Shown here piece after piece: positions 27,522 through 36,444 of a DNA stretch of 64,000 nucleotides (position 1 is the first letter of the stretch; the number at the start of each line of letters is the position of its first letter). The notes beneath the pieces are model-generated. The model had not been told where the DNA came from. It searched no databases and worked only from the letters and a program-made list of their open reading frames with translations. The DNA is from Betaproteobacteria bacterium (GTDB lineage: Bacteria > Pseudomonadota > Gammaproteobacteria > Burkholderiales > Usitatibacteraceae), in assembly GCA_016791265.1 (NCBI GenBank), contig JAEUMY010000010.1, positions 248,001-312,000 of the forward strand, given 5' to 3'. The position numbers were made by a program, and so were the translations under genes.

Positions 27522-27562
27522 GCTAGCCTGCCAGCTTCGCAATCAGAAGCCTGGGAGAAAAA

Positions 27563-28165
27563 ATGGGAATAGTCGATCGCGTCAAAAACATCCTGCTGAC
27601 CCCGAAGGACGAGTGGCCCGTCATCGCGGGCGAGCAGACGGACATCAAGACGCTTTACACCAGCTACATCATGCTACTGGCCGCGATTCCGGCAGTGGCC
27701 GGCATTCTGTCAAGCGCCATGTTCGCCGGCATGATGGGACGGTTCGGCGCATCCATCAGCATCGGCTTCATCGCAATGGGCGCGATTCTCGGCTACGTGC
27801 TGAGCCTCATCATGGTCTACGTCGTGGCGCACATTGCCGACGCACTGGCGCCCAGCTTTGATGGCGAGAAGAATTTCATTCAGTCATTCAAGCTCGTGAC
27901 CTACTCGATGACCGCGAGTTGGGTGGGTGGCATTCTCTCGATCATTCCGCTTCTGGGCGGGCTGCTCGCGCTACTCATCGCGCTCTATGGCGCGTACATT
28001 TTCTACGTCGGCTCAACGACGATGAAGAATGTGCCGGAAGCGAAGGCGGTGGGATACACCATCGTCGTCATCATCGCAGCCATCGTGGTTGGGTTCATCA
28101 TCGGTCTGGTCACTGGCGGCATTGTCGCAATGGGCGCGGTGGGGAGTGTCGCAACTTTCCGCTGA
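27563..28165 (+). CDS. Yip1-domain family membrane protein
   Basis: 200 aa. The start VDRVKNILLTPKDEWPVIAGE is the signature of bacterial YIP1-family proteins (short amphipathic start, conserved P-x-x-x-W), followed by five hydrophobic segments. Function in bacteria is not known. A GGGAGAAAAA ribosome site precedes the ATG. Followed by a terminator that also serves convergent rppH. Confidence 0.85.
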   Translation: MGIVDRVKNILLTPKDEWPVIAGEQTDIKTLYTSYIMLLAAIPAVAGILSSAMFAGMMGRFGASISIGFIAMGAILGYVLSLIMVYVVAHIADALAPSFDGEKNFIQSFKLVTYSMTASWVGGILSIIPLLGGLLALLIALYGAYIFYVGSTTMKNVPEAKAVGYTIVVIIAAIVVGFIIGLVTGGIVAMGAVGSVATFR

Positions 28166-28187
28166 TCGCCGCGCGGCCACACCAGCT

Positions 28188-28214
28188 AAAACGGGGAGCG
28201 TCGCTCCCCGTTTT
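28188..28214. terminator. Bidirectional terminator between the Yip1 gene and rppH
   Basis: AAAACGGGGAGC and GCTCCCCGTTTT form a perfect 12-bp stem with a 3-nt loop and symmetrical A/T ends. No palindrome copy accompanies this one. Confidence 0.9.
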
Positions 28215-28229
28215 CATTGGCATTCGCCA

Positions 28230-28799
28230 TCAACTCGGCATCGCGGCGGCCTCACCGCCAGCGGCGGGCGGGGCAGGCGGCGTCTCAGTCCGCATGGGCC
28301 GCGGCCGCGAATCTTTCCGCCGCGGACGATGATCGAGGTATCGCACTAACTGGTGCAGCGCCTGCCGGTACACGTCGCGCTTGAACTCGATGACCGCATC
28401 CAGCGGCACCCAATAGTCATGCCAGCGCCACGCATCGAACTCAGGATGCGTGCTGGCGCGGAGCCGGATGTCGCAATCCCTCCCGGTAAGCCGCAGCAAG
28501 TACCAGATCTGCTTCTGCCCCTTGTACGTGCCACGCCACTCACGCTTCACCCAATGCGTCGGCACGTTGTAGTGCAGCCATCCTTTGGTGCGCCCAAGGA
28601 TCTTGACGTGGTCCGGTTTCAAACCCGTCTCTTCCTCAAGCTCCCGGTACATCGCCTGCTCGGGGCTCTCACCTGGTTTGATTCCGCCTTGCGGAAACTG
28701 CCAGGCGTGTTCCTTGATGCGCTTGCCCCAGAACACCTCGTTCTTGTGGTTCACAAGCACGATGGCGACATTCGGGCGGTATCCGTCCCGGTCGATCAT
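28230..28799 (-). CDS. rppH: RNA pyrophosphohydrolase (Nudix)
   Basis: 189 aa from ATG 28799 (homologues begin M-x-D-x-x-G-Y-R-P-N-V). The Nudix box [20 protein letters not shown] plus TGL at residues about 38-60 is intact. It strips pyrophosphate from 5'-triphosphate mRNA to trigger decay and can cleave dinucleoside polyphosphates. The Pro/Ala-rich C-terminal tail of about 30 residues is an extension common in betaproteobacteria. Divergent from proS. Confidence 0.94.
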   Translation of the reverse strand: MIDRDGYRPNVAIVLVNHKNEVFWGKRIKEHAWQFPQGGIKPGESPEQAMYRELEEETGLKPDHVKILGRTKGWLHYNVPTHWVKREWRGTYKGQKQIWYLLRLTGRDCDIRLRASTHPEFDAWRWHDYWVPLDAVIEFKRDVYRQALHQLVRYLDHRPRRKDSRPRPMRTETPPAPPAAGGEAAAMPS

Positions 28800-28871
28800 T
28801 GTCGTCACCATCCAATTCGTTAAATTGAATTGATTGTTTCATAAAAATTCGAGAAAGGGTAGAGATTGTCG

Positions 28872-28933
28872 CGGTAAGTGCTTGTTTTCTAACCAGCAAT
28901 CCTCATTGGACCCATGAAATCAAACACTTACCG
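28872..28933. repeat. Imperfect 18-bp inverted repeat between rppH and proS
   Basis: Bases 28872-28889 and the reverse complement of 28916-28933 agree at 16 of 18 positions, with the perfect part CGGTAAGTG. The spacer is 26 bp in an AT-rich divergent region. It could be an operator or a leader hairpin; nothing known matches. Confidence 0.6.
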
Positions 28934-29038
28934 GACGCTCAACCGCTTGCCGTCGCTCCACCGTCAGACAGGGCGCGGCGAGGAAATGTTCAGACCCGCT
29001 AGAATGGCGACTGGAACGCATTGAAAAACAAGGAAAAC

Positions 29039-30745
29039 ATGTACCTTTCGCGCTTTTTTCTCTCGACTATGAAGGAAGCCCCGGCCGAGGCTGAACTGGT
29101 GTCGCATAAGTTGATGCTGCGCGCCGGCATCATCAACAAGCTCGGCAGCGGCCTCTACACGCTGATGCCTATTGGCCTTCGCACCTATCTCAAGGTGGAA
29201 AACATCATCCGCGAAGAGATGGACCGCTCCGGAGCGATTGAACTTCGCATGCCGCTGGTGAACCCGGCCGAGCTTTGGCAGGAAACCGGGCGATGGGAAA
29301 AATTCGGCGCGCAGCTTCTCAAGATCAAGGACCGCCATGAGCGCGATTTCCTGTTCGCGCCGACGCATGAAGAGGTGATCACCGACATCGTGCGCCGCGA
29401 AGTGAAGAGCTATCGCCAGCTACCGGTCAATTTCTATCACATCACCAACAAATTCCGTGACGAGATCCGCCCGCGTTTCGGGGTGATGCGCGCGCGCGAA
29501 TTCGTCATGAAGGACGCCTACTCGTTCGACATCGATGAAGCCGGCATGATGAAGTCATACCAGATCATGTTCGACGCCTACATGCGAATATTCGCAAGAC
29601 TTGGTCTGGAGTTCCGCCCGGTCGCGGCGGACACCGGCGCCATCGGCGGCAAGGCCTCGCAGGAATTCCAGGTTCTGGCCGATTCCGGCGAAGATGTCAT
29701 CGCCTACTGTCCCGAGTCGGATTACGCGGCCAATGTGGAACTGGCAGAGGCGGTCGCGCCCGCCACGCCGCGCGCGGCACCGGCCGAGGCGCTTCTGAAG
29801 GTGCCGACCCCCGGCAAGTCCGCCTGCGAAGACGTGGCCGCATTCCTGAAGCTGCCCATCGAACGCACAGTGAAATGCCTCATGATCTTCGCCGACGACA
29901 AGGTGCAGATGCTGCTCGTGCGCGGCGATCACTCGCTGAATGAAGTGAAAGCCGGCAAGTTGCCAGGATGTGCCGAGTGGCGCTGGGCGACCGAAGAGGA
30001 AATCATCGCGGCGACCGGATGCAAGCCCGGCTATCTCGGCCCGGTTGGATTCAAGGGTCCCGTCATTGCCGACCGCACCGTCGCCGCGATGAGCGATTTC
30101 GTGTGCGGCGCGAACGCGGCCGACCACCACCTCACCGGGGTGAACTGGGGCAGGGATTGCGCCGAGCCGGCGCGGGTCGCAGACCTCCGCAACGTCGTCG
30201 AAGACGATGCCTCGCCCGATGGCAAAGGCGCTCTGAAATTGCGCCGTGGCATCGAGGTGGGCCATGTGTTCGCGCTGGGCAACCGCTATTCGAAGGACAT
30301 GAACTGTGTATACACCGCCGAGGATGGCACGCTGAAGCTCGCGGAAATGGGCTGCTACGGAATCGGCGTCACGCGCATCATCGCCGCAGCCATCGAACAG
30401 AACCATGATGACCGCGGCATCATCTGGCCGGACAGCATGGCGCCGTTTCGCGTGGCCATCGCGCCCATCGGCTATCGGAAATCCGAAGCGGTGAAAGCGC
30501 TGGCCGACTCGCTGCACGACGATCTCACCAAAGCCGGCGTGGACGTGCTGCTCGACGACCGCGACGAGCGCCCCGGCGTCATGTTCGCCGACCTCGAACT
30601 GATCGGCGTGCCGCATCGCATCACGATCGGTGATCGCGGATTGAAGGACGGCATGGTGGAATACCAGGGCCGGCGCGACACGGCCGCGGCCAAGGTGGCT
30701 GTGGCCGACATTCGCACGTTCATTCAAGCGAAACTCGCCACGTGA
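29039..30745 (+). CDS. proS: Prolyl-tRNA synthetase (bacterial type with editing insert)
   Basis: 568 aa from ATG 29039, with AAGGA upstream. Class II core with motif 1 ([19 protein letters not shown]), motif 2 ([28 protein letters not shown]) and motif 3 near [10 protein letters not shown]. The INS/YbaK editing insert (residues about 230-390; [23 protein letters not shown]) removes mischarged Ala. Anticodon-binding domain at the C terminus. The palindrome copy at 29584 encodes M-RIFA-R just before the conserved [17 protein letters not shown], where this sequence is normal for the family. It overlaps the next gene by 4 bp. Confidence 0.97.
   Translation: MYLSRFFLSTMKEAPAEAELVSHKLMLRAGIINKLGSGLYTLMPIGLRTYLKVENIIREEMDRSGAIELRMPLVNPAELWQETGRWEKFGAQLLKIKDRHERDFLFAPTHEEVITDIVRREVKSYRQLPVNFYHITNKFRDEIRPRFGVMRAREFVMKDAYSFDIDEAGMMKSYQIMFDAYMRIFARLGLEFRPVAADTGAIGGKASQEFQVLADSGEDVIAYCPESDYAANVELAEAVAPATPRAAPAEALLKVPTPGKSACEDVAAFLKLPIERTVKCLMIFADDKVQMLLVRGDHSLNEVKAGKLPGCAEWRWATEEEIIAATGCKPGYLGPVGFKGPVIADRTVAAMSDFVCGANAADHHLTGVNWGRDCAEPARVADLRNVVEDDASPDGKGALKLRRGIEVGHVFALGNRYSKDMNCVYTAEDGTLKLAEMGCYGIGVTRIIAAAIEQNHDDRGIIWPDSMAPFRVAIAPIGYRKSEAVKALADSLHDDLTKAGVDVLLDDRDERPGVMFADLELIGVPHRITIGDRGLKDGMVEYQGRRDTAAAKVAVADIRTFIQAKLAT
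29584..29595. repeat. Dispersed palindrome, copy 12 (in proS)
   Basis: Perfect 12-mer in the frame giving R-I-F-A. Confidence 0.9.
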
Positions 30746-31281
30746 CCGACCTCCCCGGTCTCGGCCGCCTGAACGATGGTGTCGTCATCGACACCGCGCG
30801 CTTGCGCCTGCGCTTGTATCGGGAAAGCGATCTTGATGTTTTCGCCGACATGCACGCCGATGCACTCACCATGCAGTACATCGGCGAAGGCAAGACGCTG
30901 ACCCGCGCGGAATCGTGGCGCTTTCTCGCCGCCGGCCTCGGCCACTGGGCGCTGCGGGGCTACGGCATGCTCGCGGTCACGCACCGGGAAACCGGCGAGG
31001 TGCTGGGGCGCGCAGGCTTCTATCACCCTGAGGGCTGGCCGGGCTTTGAAGTCGGCTGGCTTTTCCACCGCAAGCACTGGGGGCGCGGGTATGCCACCGA
31101 AGCGGCCGCCGCCGCGCTGGAGTATGCGTTCACCACGCTGGGCAAGGAGCACGTGGTGAGTTTCATCCGCCGCGACAATCAGGCGTCCATTCGCGTGGCT
31201 GAAAAAATCGGCGAGCGCTTCGAGGCGGAGATCGAGCTCCTCGGTGCGCCGGCGCTGGTGTATGGCATTCATCGCCCGTAG
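30742..31281 (+). CDS. GNAT family N-acetyltransferase
   Basis: 179 aa from a GTG start that overlaps the proS stop (GTGA). [19 protein letters not shown] starts the fold and the acetyl-CoA loop reads [15 protein letters not shown] near residue 110, followed by [17 protein letters not shown]. This is the RimJ/RimL-like Acetyltransf_3 pattern; the substrate may be an N-terminal amino group or a small amine. Co-translated with proS. Confidence 0.88.
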   Translation: MTDLPGLGRLNDGVVIDTARLRLRLYRESDLDVFADMHADALTMQYIGEGKTLTRAESWRFLAAGLGHWALRGYGMLAVTHRETGEVLGRAGFYHPEGWPGFEVGWLFHRKHWGRGYATEAAAAALEYAFTTLGKEHVVSFIRRDNQASIRVAEKIGERFEAEIELLGAPALVYGIHRP

Positions 31282-31870
31282 TGTCGCCCTGATCGCCCTG
31301 GCAGTGCTGCTGCTCCATTGCGAATATTCGCAAGGCGGCGCGCAGCAGTACGAGGTCCTGTCGGCCGCCACCCGCGCCGCGCTGTCGCGGGCGGCGGCTG
31401 ATCGGCCCGCGCCCGACAACTACCTCGCCGCTGACGCCGCCGGTCAACGCTGGCTCGTCGAAATGCGCGTCCGCATGGCGCAGCGCGCGCCGGGCCGCTT
31501 CGCGACCGTTGCTGATACCGATGCGTTTCTCAAGACCGTCCACTACGAGGCCACGCGCGCGGGGCTGGACCCGCAGTTGGTGCTGGCGGTGATCGACGTC
31601 GAAAGCGCTTTCCGCAAGTTCGCCGTATCCCGTGCGGGCGCGCGCGGCTACATGCAGGTCATGCCATTCTGGGTGAAAGAGATCGGTCAATCGGACCACA
31701 ATCTCTTCAATCTGCGCACCAACCTGCGCTATGGCTGCCTCATCCTGCGGCACTACCTCGACACTGAACGGGGCAATCTGGATCGCGCGCTGGGCCGGTA
31801 CAACGGCAGCCTGGGCCGGCCGGACTATCCGCGCGCGGTGGAACGCACCCTGCGTGATCGCTGGCGATAG
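31262..31870 (+). CDS. Lytic transglycosylase (SLT domain)
   Basis: 202 aa from ATG 31262, which overlaps the end of the acetyltransferase gene by 20 bp. N-terminal hydrophobic signal ([13 protein letters not shown]) followed by CEYSQ; the Cys could be lipidated but LLHC is not a good lipobox. The SLT domain has the catalytic Glu in VIDVESAFRKFAVSRAGARG and YMQVMPFW. It cuts peptidoglycan between MurNAc and GlcNAc. The codons for CEYSQ are the palindrome copy, so the insert lies at the signal-peptide junction. Confidence 0.88.
   Translation: MAFIARSVALIALAVLLLHCEYSQGGAQQYEVLSAATRAALSRAAADRPAPDNYLAADAAGQRWLVEMRVRMAQRAPGRFATVADTDAFLKTVHYEATRAGLDPQLVLAVIDVESAFRKFAVSRAGARGYMQVMPFWVKEIGQSDHNLFNLRTNLRYGCLILRHYLDTERGNLDRALGRYNGSLGRPDYPRAVERTLRDRWR
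31320..31331. repeat. Dispersed palindrome, copy 13 (in the transglycosylase signal region)
   Basis: 16-bp palindrome TTGCGAATATTCGCAA read as C-E-Y-S-Q. Confidence 0.9.
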
Positions 31871-31887
31871 GCGCCGTCACGGTCACT

Positions 31888-31899
31888 GCGAATATTCGC
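31888..31899. repeat. Dispersed palindrome, copy 14 (20-bp perfect form)
   Basis: The symmetry extends to 20 bp (31884-31903) in the 41-bp gap between two convergent genes, with no other terminator there. Confidence 0.9.
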
Positions 31900-31911
31900 A
31901 GTGGTGAACCG

Positions 31912-32415
31912 CTACTTCCTCGCCGCGCCTTTGGCGACGAGCTCGTTCAGCATCGCCAGGGTGATGATGCCGGTGCGGTTCATGACCTGCTTTCCCGACG
32001 GGTCGTAGACGATCGTGGTGGGCAAGCCCTTCATGCGACCGAAGTTCTTCTCCGCCTGCTCGTCGCGCTCACCCGGCACCATGGGATAGGTCATGCCGAC
32101 CTTCTTGGCGAATGGCGCCAGCGCTTTTTCATCCTCATAGTCCATTGCGACTCCCAACACCAGCGCCTTGTCGCCCTGCGCCTTGGCGAACGCGGCGAGA
32201 TCGGGAATCTCCTTGATGCAGGGCGCGCACCAGGTCGCCCAGAAATTCACCACCACCCATTTGCCTTTCAGGTTGGCCAGCTGGTGGCGTTTGCCGTCAG
32301 CATCTCTCAACTCGAAGGCGACCGCTGGCAGGGCGGCAACCCATAAGCCAGCGCTAATACCAATTGCCGCGAAGGCCCGGCCCAGCCGGTGGGGGGTGCT
32401 TTGGAGTGAAGTCAT
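31912..32415 (-). CDS. TlpA-like periplasmic thioredoxin
   Basis: 167 aa. Signal peptide (GISAGLWVAALPAVA) then an AhpC/TSA-thioredoxin fold starting FELRDADGKRHQLANLKGKW. Active site WCAPC near residue 63 and the cis-Pro segment GLPTTIVYD are present. Probably a membrane-exported reductant for cytochrome c maturation or other periplasmic disulfides; partner unknown. Confidence 0.9.
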   Translation of the reverse strand: MTSLQSTPHRLGRAFAAIGISAGLWVAALPAVAFELRDADGKRHQLANLKGKWVVVNFWATWCAPCIKEIPDLAAFAKAQGDKALVLGVAMDYEDEKALAPFAKKVGMTYPMVPGERDEQAEKNFGRMKGLPTTIVYDPSGKQVMNRTGIITLAMLNELVAKGAARK

Positions 32416-32481
32416 TCTGCTAGAATCCCTTGATAACCAACAAGAAAATAAACAACTTCCTAGAATGCGTAGCGGGGGATT

Positions 32482-34059
32482 ATGGCACTAACGCTCACGG
32501 TACCGGCGCCGGTACAGGCTTTGCCGAAGGACATTGAAACCAAGCCGAAGCAGGCCAAGGCCTGGGTGGAAGCCCTGCCACTGGCCAAGGTCGTCGAAAC
32601 CGGACGCGCGCTGCTGGAACATCTCACCACGTTAAATCGCAGCAAGCTCTCGGCCGACGAACGGCTTGAGCTGATGGAGATCTACCGCCCCGTCATTGTC
32701 ACACTGCTGGAGGAGCTGGAGCACATTTTCGCCTACAGCACGCTGCCGCTGCCCGCCAAGCAACGCGAAGCCTTCGAGCTGGCTCGGACGCTTGCAGGCG
32801 AATGCGCCATCGCCTACAAGCTCTACATTGTCGACAAGACCGGCAAGCTGCTCGCCTTCGGCGCGAAAAAATCCCTGCCCTTGCCGCTCGCTCGCGCCAT
32901 CGCGTACACCGGGCGCGTGCTTTTGCAGAGCTACAAGACCTACTACCCGGCACCCGCTGGCACATGGCGCGATATCAGCCAGCTCTACGCCTACGCCGAG
33001 GAGCAGGGCATGCTGGCCGAGATACCTGATGAGGACGCCAAGGTATCGATTGCCGACCTCTACCTTGAGCCTGTGGTGCTCTCGCTGGCCGATCCATATC
33101 GCCTCATGTACCGCGAGGCGGACAAGGTGCTGGAATTGCTTGCCCAGGCGCGCGGCAGCGTGACCCTCACCGACCAGCGGCCCGAAAACCTCGATCCGCA
33201 AAAAGCGTTCCTCGTGGCGCTGGATTCGGATCGCGCGCCGCGCCTCATGTCGATCGCCATCAAGGAGCCGCCGGGCCAGGTGCTGCGCCTCGTGGATGTC
33301 AGCAAGCTGGTGGAGAAGCTGAAACAGAAGCTGGCGCAACTCAGCACAAACAAGGACGCTGCCAAGTCGAAGGGCGCGCACGAAATGTACGACCTGCTCA
33401 CCCGGCTCACGCGGCTCTGGGGCGACCCGCCCAAGCGCCAGTTCCGCCGCAATCCGGCGGAGACCGGTGTCGCGGTCTGCTCGGGCATCAAGGCCATTGC
33501 GCATTTCTGCGCTCTGGCGGCGAACGAAGACCCCGAGGCTGAGACTCAAGCCATCGCCGCGGGCGATACCGTGCCGCTCTTGAAAATGCCGACCGACCCG
33601 GTGTCGAAATCATTGGGTGTGGAAGAGTGGACGGTGCTGAACCAAAGCCCCAATGGGCTGCGTCTGCATCGCGAGCCGGGCGGCGTGGTGGGCATCACCG
33701 TGGGTGAAGTGGTGGGCGTCCGCTTTTCGGGCGGGCAGAGCTGGAACGTGGGCATCGTGCGTTGGCTGAATGTGCTGGAGAGCAACGATCTCGAATTCGG
33801 TGTGGAATTGATCGCGCCCAACGCGCAGCCGATGGAAATCGAGCCGACCATCTCGTCGAACAGCCGTATCCAGGCCGCGCTGAAGCTGCCGCCGATTCAC
33901 GGCGAAGGCGACAGCGACACGTTGCTCACCTATCCCGATACCTTCGCTGATCTGCGCGAGTTCGAGTTGAATGACGGCGTGAATCTGAGCGTCATCCGTT
34001 CAACCGGTCTCGTGGAGAAGACCTCGCGGTTCGAGATCTTTCAGTTCAGTCCTTCCTGA
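32482..34059 (+). CDS. PilZ-like domain protein, betaproteobacterial type
   Basis: 525 aa, cytoplasmic. The first 330 residues are mostly helical with Leu/Ala/Glu patterns and no known motif. The C-terminal region (about 370-450) has WTVLNQSPNGLRLHREPGG and WNVGIVRWLN…FGVELIA, which follows the PilZ beta-barrel layout (xNxSxxGxxL and VRWxxxxxx-GVEL). The RxxxR motif for c-di-GMP is not obvious, so binding is uncertain. It overlaps the convergent yihY gene by 14 bp. Divergent from the TlpA-like gene; start has GGGGGAT upstream. Confidence 0.7.
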   Translation: MALTLTVPAPVQALPKDIETKPKQAKAWVEALPLAKVVETGRALLEHLTTLNRSKLSADERLELMEIYRPVIVTLLEELEHIFAYSTLPLPAKQREAFELARTLAGECAIAYKLYIVDKTGKLLAFGAKKSLPLPLARAIAYTGRVLLQSYKTYYPAPAGTWRDISQLYAYAEEQGMLAEIPDEDAKVSIADLYLEPVVLSLADPYRLMYREADKVLELLAQARGSVTLTDQRPENLDPQKAFLVALDSDRAPRLMSIAIKEPPGQVLRLVDVSKLVEKLKQKLAQLSTNKDAAKSKGAHEMYDLLTRLTRLWGDPPKRQFRRNPAETGVAVCSGIKAIAHFCALAANEDPEAETQAIAAGDTVPLLKMPTDPVSKSLGVEEWTVLNQSPNGLRLHREPGGVVGITVGEVVGVRFSGGQSWNVGIVRWLNVLESNDLEFGVELIAPNAQPMEIEPTISSNSRIQAALKLPPIHGEGDSDTLLTYPDTFADLREFELNDGVNLSVIRSTGLVEKTSRFEIFQFSPS

Positions 34060-35290
34060 CTTCGGCCTCGCTGTTGTCACCCGACCGCGCTCCCAGCCAG
34101 GCTTGCAAGGGCCGGGCGAGGTGCTCCTTGAAGGTCCCGGGCAGATCGCCGGCGAGCGCTCCAAGTCCTGCCGGAATCACGCCTTCCAAGGGCGCATCGT
34201 GGAACCAATTCCATGACTCCGCAAGCGTGATGGCCTCGGGATCGGCGATGAGCCGGAAGCGCGAACCGCGCTCGCGCCGCACCACCCCCCGGGCCACGAG
34301 GTGATCAAGCGTGTCTTCCAGCCAATCCAGCGGCGCGGCGACCTCCCGATTCAAGTCGCCCAGTGAAGCGCCGCGCACCGCGTCACGCGTACGTGCCAGC
34401 GCCGCCAAGAGTTCCAGACCGTTCTGAAAGTCGAGCCGCTGCGCTGGGCGTGCCACCAAATGGTGCCAGCGCTCGTGCCCCCAGTAGGGTAACGACGCGC
34501 TGATCTCCGCCCCAATCAGGATCACGCACCAGCAGAGATACACCCACAGCAAGAACACCGGGATGGCGGCGAACGCGCCATAGACCATGTTGAAACCGGG
34601 CATCAAGGTCACGTACACGGCGAACAAACTCTTCAATGCCTCGAACAGCAGCGCCGCGATGAACGCGCCGACAAGCGCGTTGGCAACGGGCACATGTCGG
34701 CATGGCACGACGCGATAGACGAGAAAAAATGTCACCGTGCTGCCCCCCACCGACAGCACCTTGAGCAACGCCTCGTCCAGCCAGGGCAGTCGCCCGGCGA
34801 CGCCCAGCGAGAGGCTGACGAGATAAGACGTGATGCTGATTCCAAGGCCCAGCAGCAGCGGAGCCGCGACGAGCAGCATGAGGTAGGCCACGCCGCTCAT
34901 CCACCACGGCCGTGCGCGCCGTGAGCGCCAGATGTCGTTGAACGAGCGATCCACCGTGTAGAGCATCGAGAACGCGGTGACGAGGAGAAATCCGATGCCG
35001 ACGTAGGTGAGCTTGCGCGCGTTGGCCGTGAACTGGCCCATGTAGACCGTGATGATCTTGTACGCGATGTCCGGCACCAGGTTCATGAGCAGGAAAATCT
35101 TGATGTTGGTGAGGAGCTGCTGGAAAAACGGCAGATAGGACAGGATCGCCACCACGATCGCGAACAGCGGCACCAGCGACAAAAGCGTGCTGAACGTGAG
35201 GCTGCCCGCGATCTGCAAGCAGCGGTCCTCCACGAAGCGCGCAAACAGGAAGCGGGCAAAGCTCAAAAGTCGTTGCAGACGCTCAGGCAT
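34046..35290 (-). CDS. YihY/virulence factor BrkB family membrane protein
   Basis: 414 aa from ATG 35290; an in-frame ATG at 35329, formed by the palindrome (ATG CGA ATA TTC GCA), would add 13 residues and is less likely. Six transmembrane helices and the conserved signatures AGSLTFSTLLSLVPL, SFNDIWRSRRARPWW and LLWVYLCWCVILIGAEI identify the family once called RNase BN. A C-terminal winged-helix-like soluble part of about 130 residues follows. Cellular role unclear. Confidence 0.9.
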   Translation of the reverse strand: MPERLQRLLSFARFLFARFVEDRCLQIAGSLTFSTLLSLVPLFAIVVAILSYLPFFQQLLTNIKIFLLMNLVPDIAYKIITVYMGQFTANARKLTYVGIGFLLVTAFSMLYTVDRSFNDIWRSRRARPWWMSGVAYLMLLVAAPLLLGLGISITSYLVSLSLGVAGRLPWLDEALLKVLSVGGSTVTFFLVYRVVPCRHVPVANALVGAFIAALLFEALKSLFAVYVTLMPGFNMVYGAFAAIPVFLLWVYLCWCVILIGAEISASLPYWGHERWHHLVARPAQRLDFQNGLELLAALARTRDAVRGASLGDLNREVAAPLDWLEDTLDHLVARGVVRRERGSRFRLIADPEAITLAESWNWFHDAPLEGVIPAGLGALAGDLPGTFKEHLARPLQAWLGARSGDNSEAEVRKD

Positions 35291-35315
35291 GGTGAGTGGC
35301 GTGGAGACGGATGTT

Positions 35316-35327
35316 GCGAATATTCGC
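35316..35327. repeat. Dispersed palindrome, copy 15
   Basis: 14-bp palindrome just upstream of yihY; with the next copy (85 bp away, start to start) it lies between divergent yihY and wrbA. Confidence 0.9.
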
Positions 35328-35400
35328 ATCGAGAACGGTGCTGCACTCGCATGATAGAGAGGTTGGGTCTGCGATGCCTCGGGCCGACAACCGGGATCAT

Positions 35401-35412
35401 GCGAATATTCGC
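35401..35412. repeat. Dispersed palindrome, copy 16
   Basis: 14-bp palindrome 41 bp upstream of the wrbA start. Confidence 0.9.
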
Positions 35413-35453
35413 ACTGCCAGGCGTGACGCCAAGCCCAACTTCATTCGACATCC

Positions 35454-36047
35454 ATGTCAGACATCCTCGTTCTCTACTACAGCCATTCCGGTTCCATCGC
35501 CGAACTGGCCCGCCACATCGCCCGCGGCATTGACAGCGTGCCGGGCGCCGCCGCGCGCCTGCGCACCGTGCCGAAGGTCGCCGTGGTGACAGCGAAAGCC
35601 GAACCGCCCGTCCCCGAATCAGGCGCGCCGTACGTGACCAACGCGGACCTTGCCGAGTGCATCGGCATGGCGCTGGGGTCACCCACGCGCTTCGGCAACA
35701 TGGCCGCGCCGATGAAGCATTTTCTCGATGGACTGTCGGGCGAGTGGTTCAAAGGCACGCTGTCCGGCAAACCCGCCGCCGTGTTCACCTCTTCGGCCAC
35801 CCAGCACGGCGGACAGGAGTCCACGCTGCTCTCCATGATGGTGCCGCTCCTGCATCACGGCATGGTGATGGTTGGCATTCCGTTCACCGAGACGCGCCTC
35901 AGCACGACGCGGTCCGGCGGCACGCCCTACGGCGCCTCGCACGTGGCCGGGCCCGACAACGATCAGCCGCTCACCGATGACGAGGCTCAACTCGCATTCG
36001 CGCTGGGGCAGCGACTGGCCCGGATCGCGTTGAAATTGCGTGCGTGA
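35454..36047 (+). CDS. wrbA: NAD(P)H:quinone oxidoreductase WrbA
   Basis: 197 aa. Flavodoxin-like fold with FMN phosphate loop YYSHSGSIAEL (residues 8-18), GSPTRFGNMAAPMKHFLD and the WrbA-specific GGQESTLLSMMVPLLHHGM. It reduces quinones by two electrons, avoiding semiquinone. The stop overlaps the start of the next gene. Confidence 0.95.
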   Translation: MSDILVLYYSHSGSIAELARHIARGIDSVPGAAARLRTVPKVAVVTAKAEPPVPESGAPYVTNADLAECIGMALGSPTRFGNMAAPMKHFLDGLSGEWFKGTLSGKPAAVFTSSATQHGGQESTLLSMMVPLLHHGMVMVGIPFTETRLSTTRSGGTPYGASHVAGPDNDQPLTDDEAQLAFALGQRLARIALKLRA

Positions 36048-36393
36048 TTCCGAAGGCGCACAGCCGCGCGTGAACGCGCGTCACGCTGTGGCGGGCGGAC
36101 TCTTGGCACTTGCTCTGCTGGCGCTTGGCTGGGAGCTTTGGCTGGCCCCGCTGCGGCCGGGCGGGTCCATGTTGGCCTGGAAGGCGTTGCCGCTTGGCAT
36201 CGCACTCGTCTACGCGTTGCGCGGGACGCGCCGCACCTTCCAGTGGCTGTCCATGCTCATCCTGTTCTACTTCACCGAAGGCGTGGTGCGCGCCTGGTCC
36301 GAAAGCGGCGTCTCACGAACACTCGCCGTGACTGAAATCGCGCTGAGCCTCTGGGTCTACATTGCCAGCATCATGGCGAGCCGCGCGAAATGA
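36040..36393 (+). CDS. DUF2069 membrane protein
   Basis: 117 aa from GTG 36040, overlapping wrbA by 8 bp. Four hydrophobic segments and the family pattern ALGWELWLAPLRPGG…KALPLGIALVYALRG…QWLSMLILFYFTEGVVRAWSE. This gene follows wrbA in many betaproteobacteria. Function unknown. Confidence 0.88.
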   Translation: MRDSEGAQPRVNARHAVAGGLLALALLALGWELWLAPLRPGGSMLAWKALPLGIALVYALRGTRRTFQWLSMLILFYFTEGVVRAWSESGVSRTLAVTEIALSLWVYIASIMASRAK

Positions 36394-36444
36394 AAACGGC
36401 GCCGCAGCCCCCTGCAACGCCGTTGTAGACATCCGGATTTGCGA

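Noticed and set aside
35291..35329. Upstream ATG at 35329 as the yihY start
   Set aside because: It is created by the palindrome, has no ribosome site, and adds residues not typical of the family; ATG 35290 is preferred.
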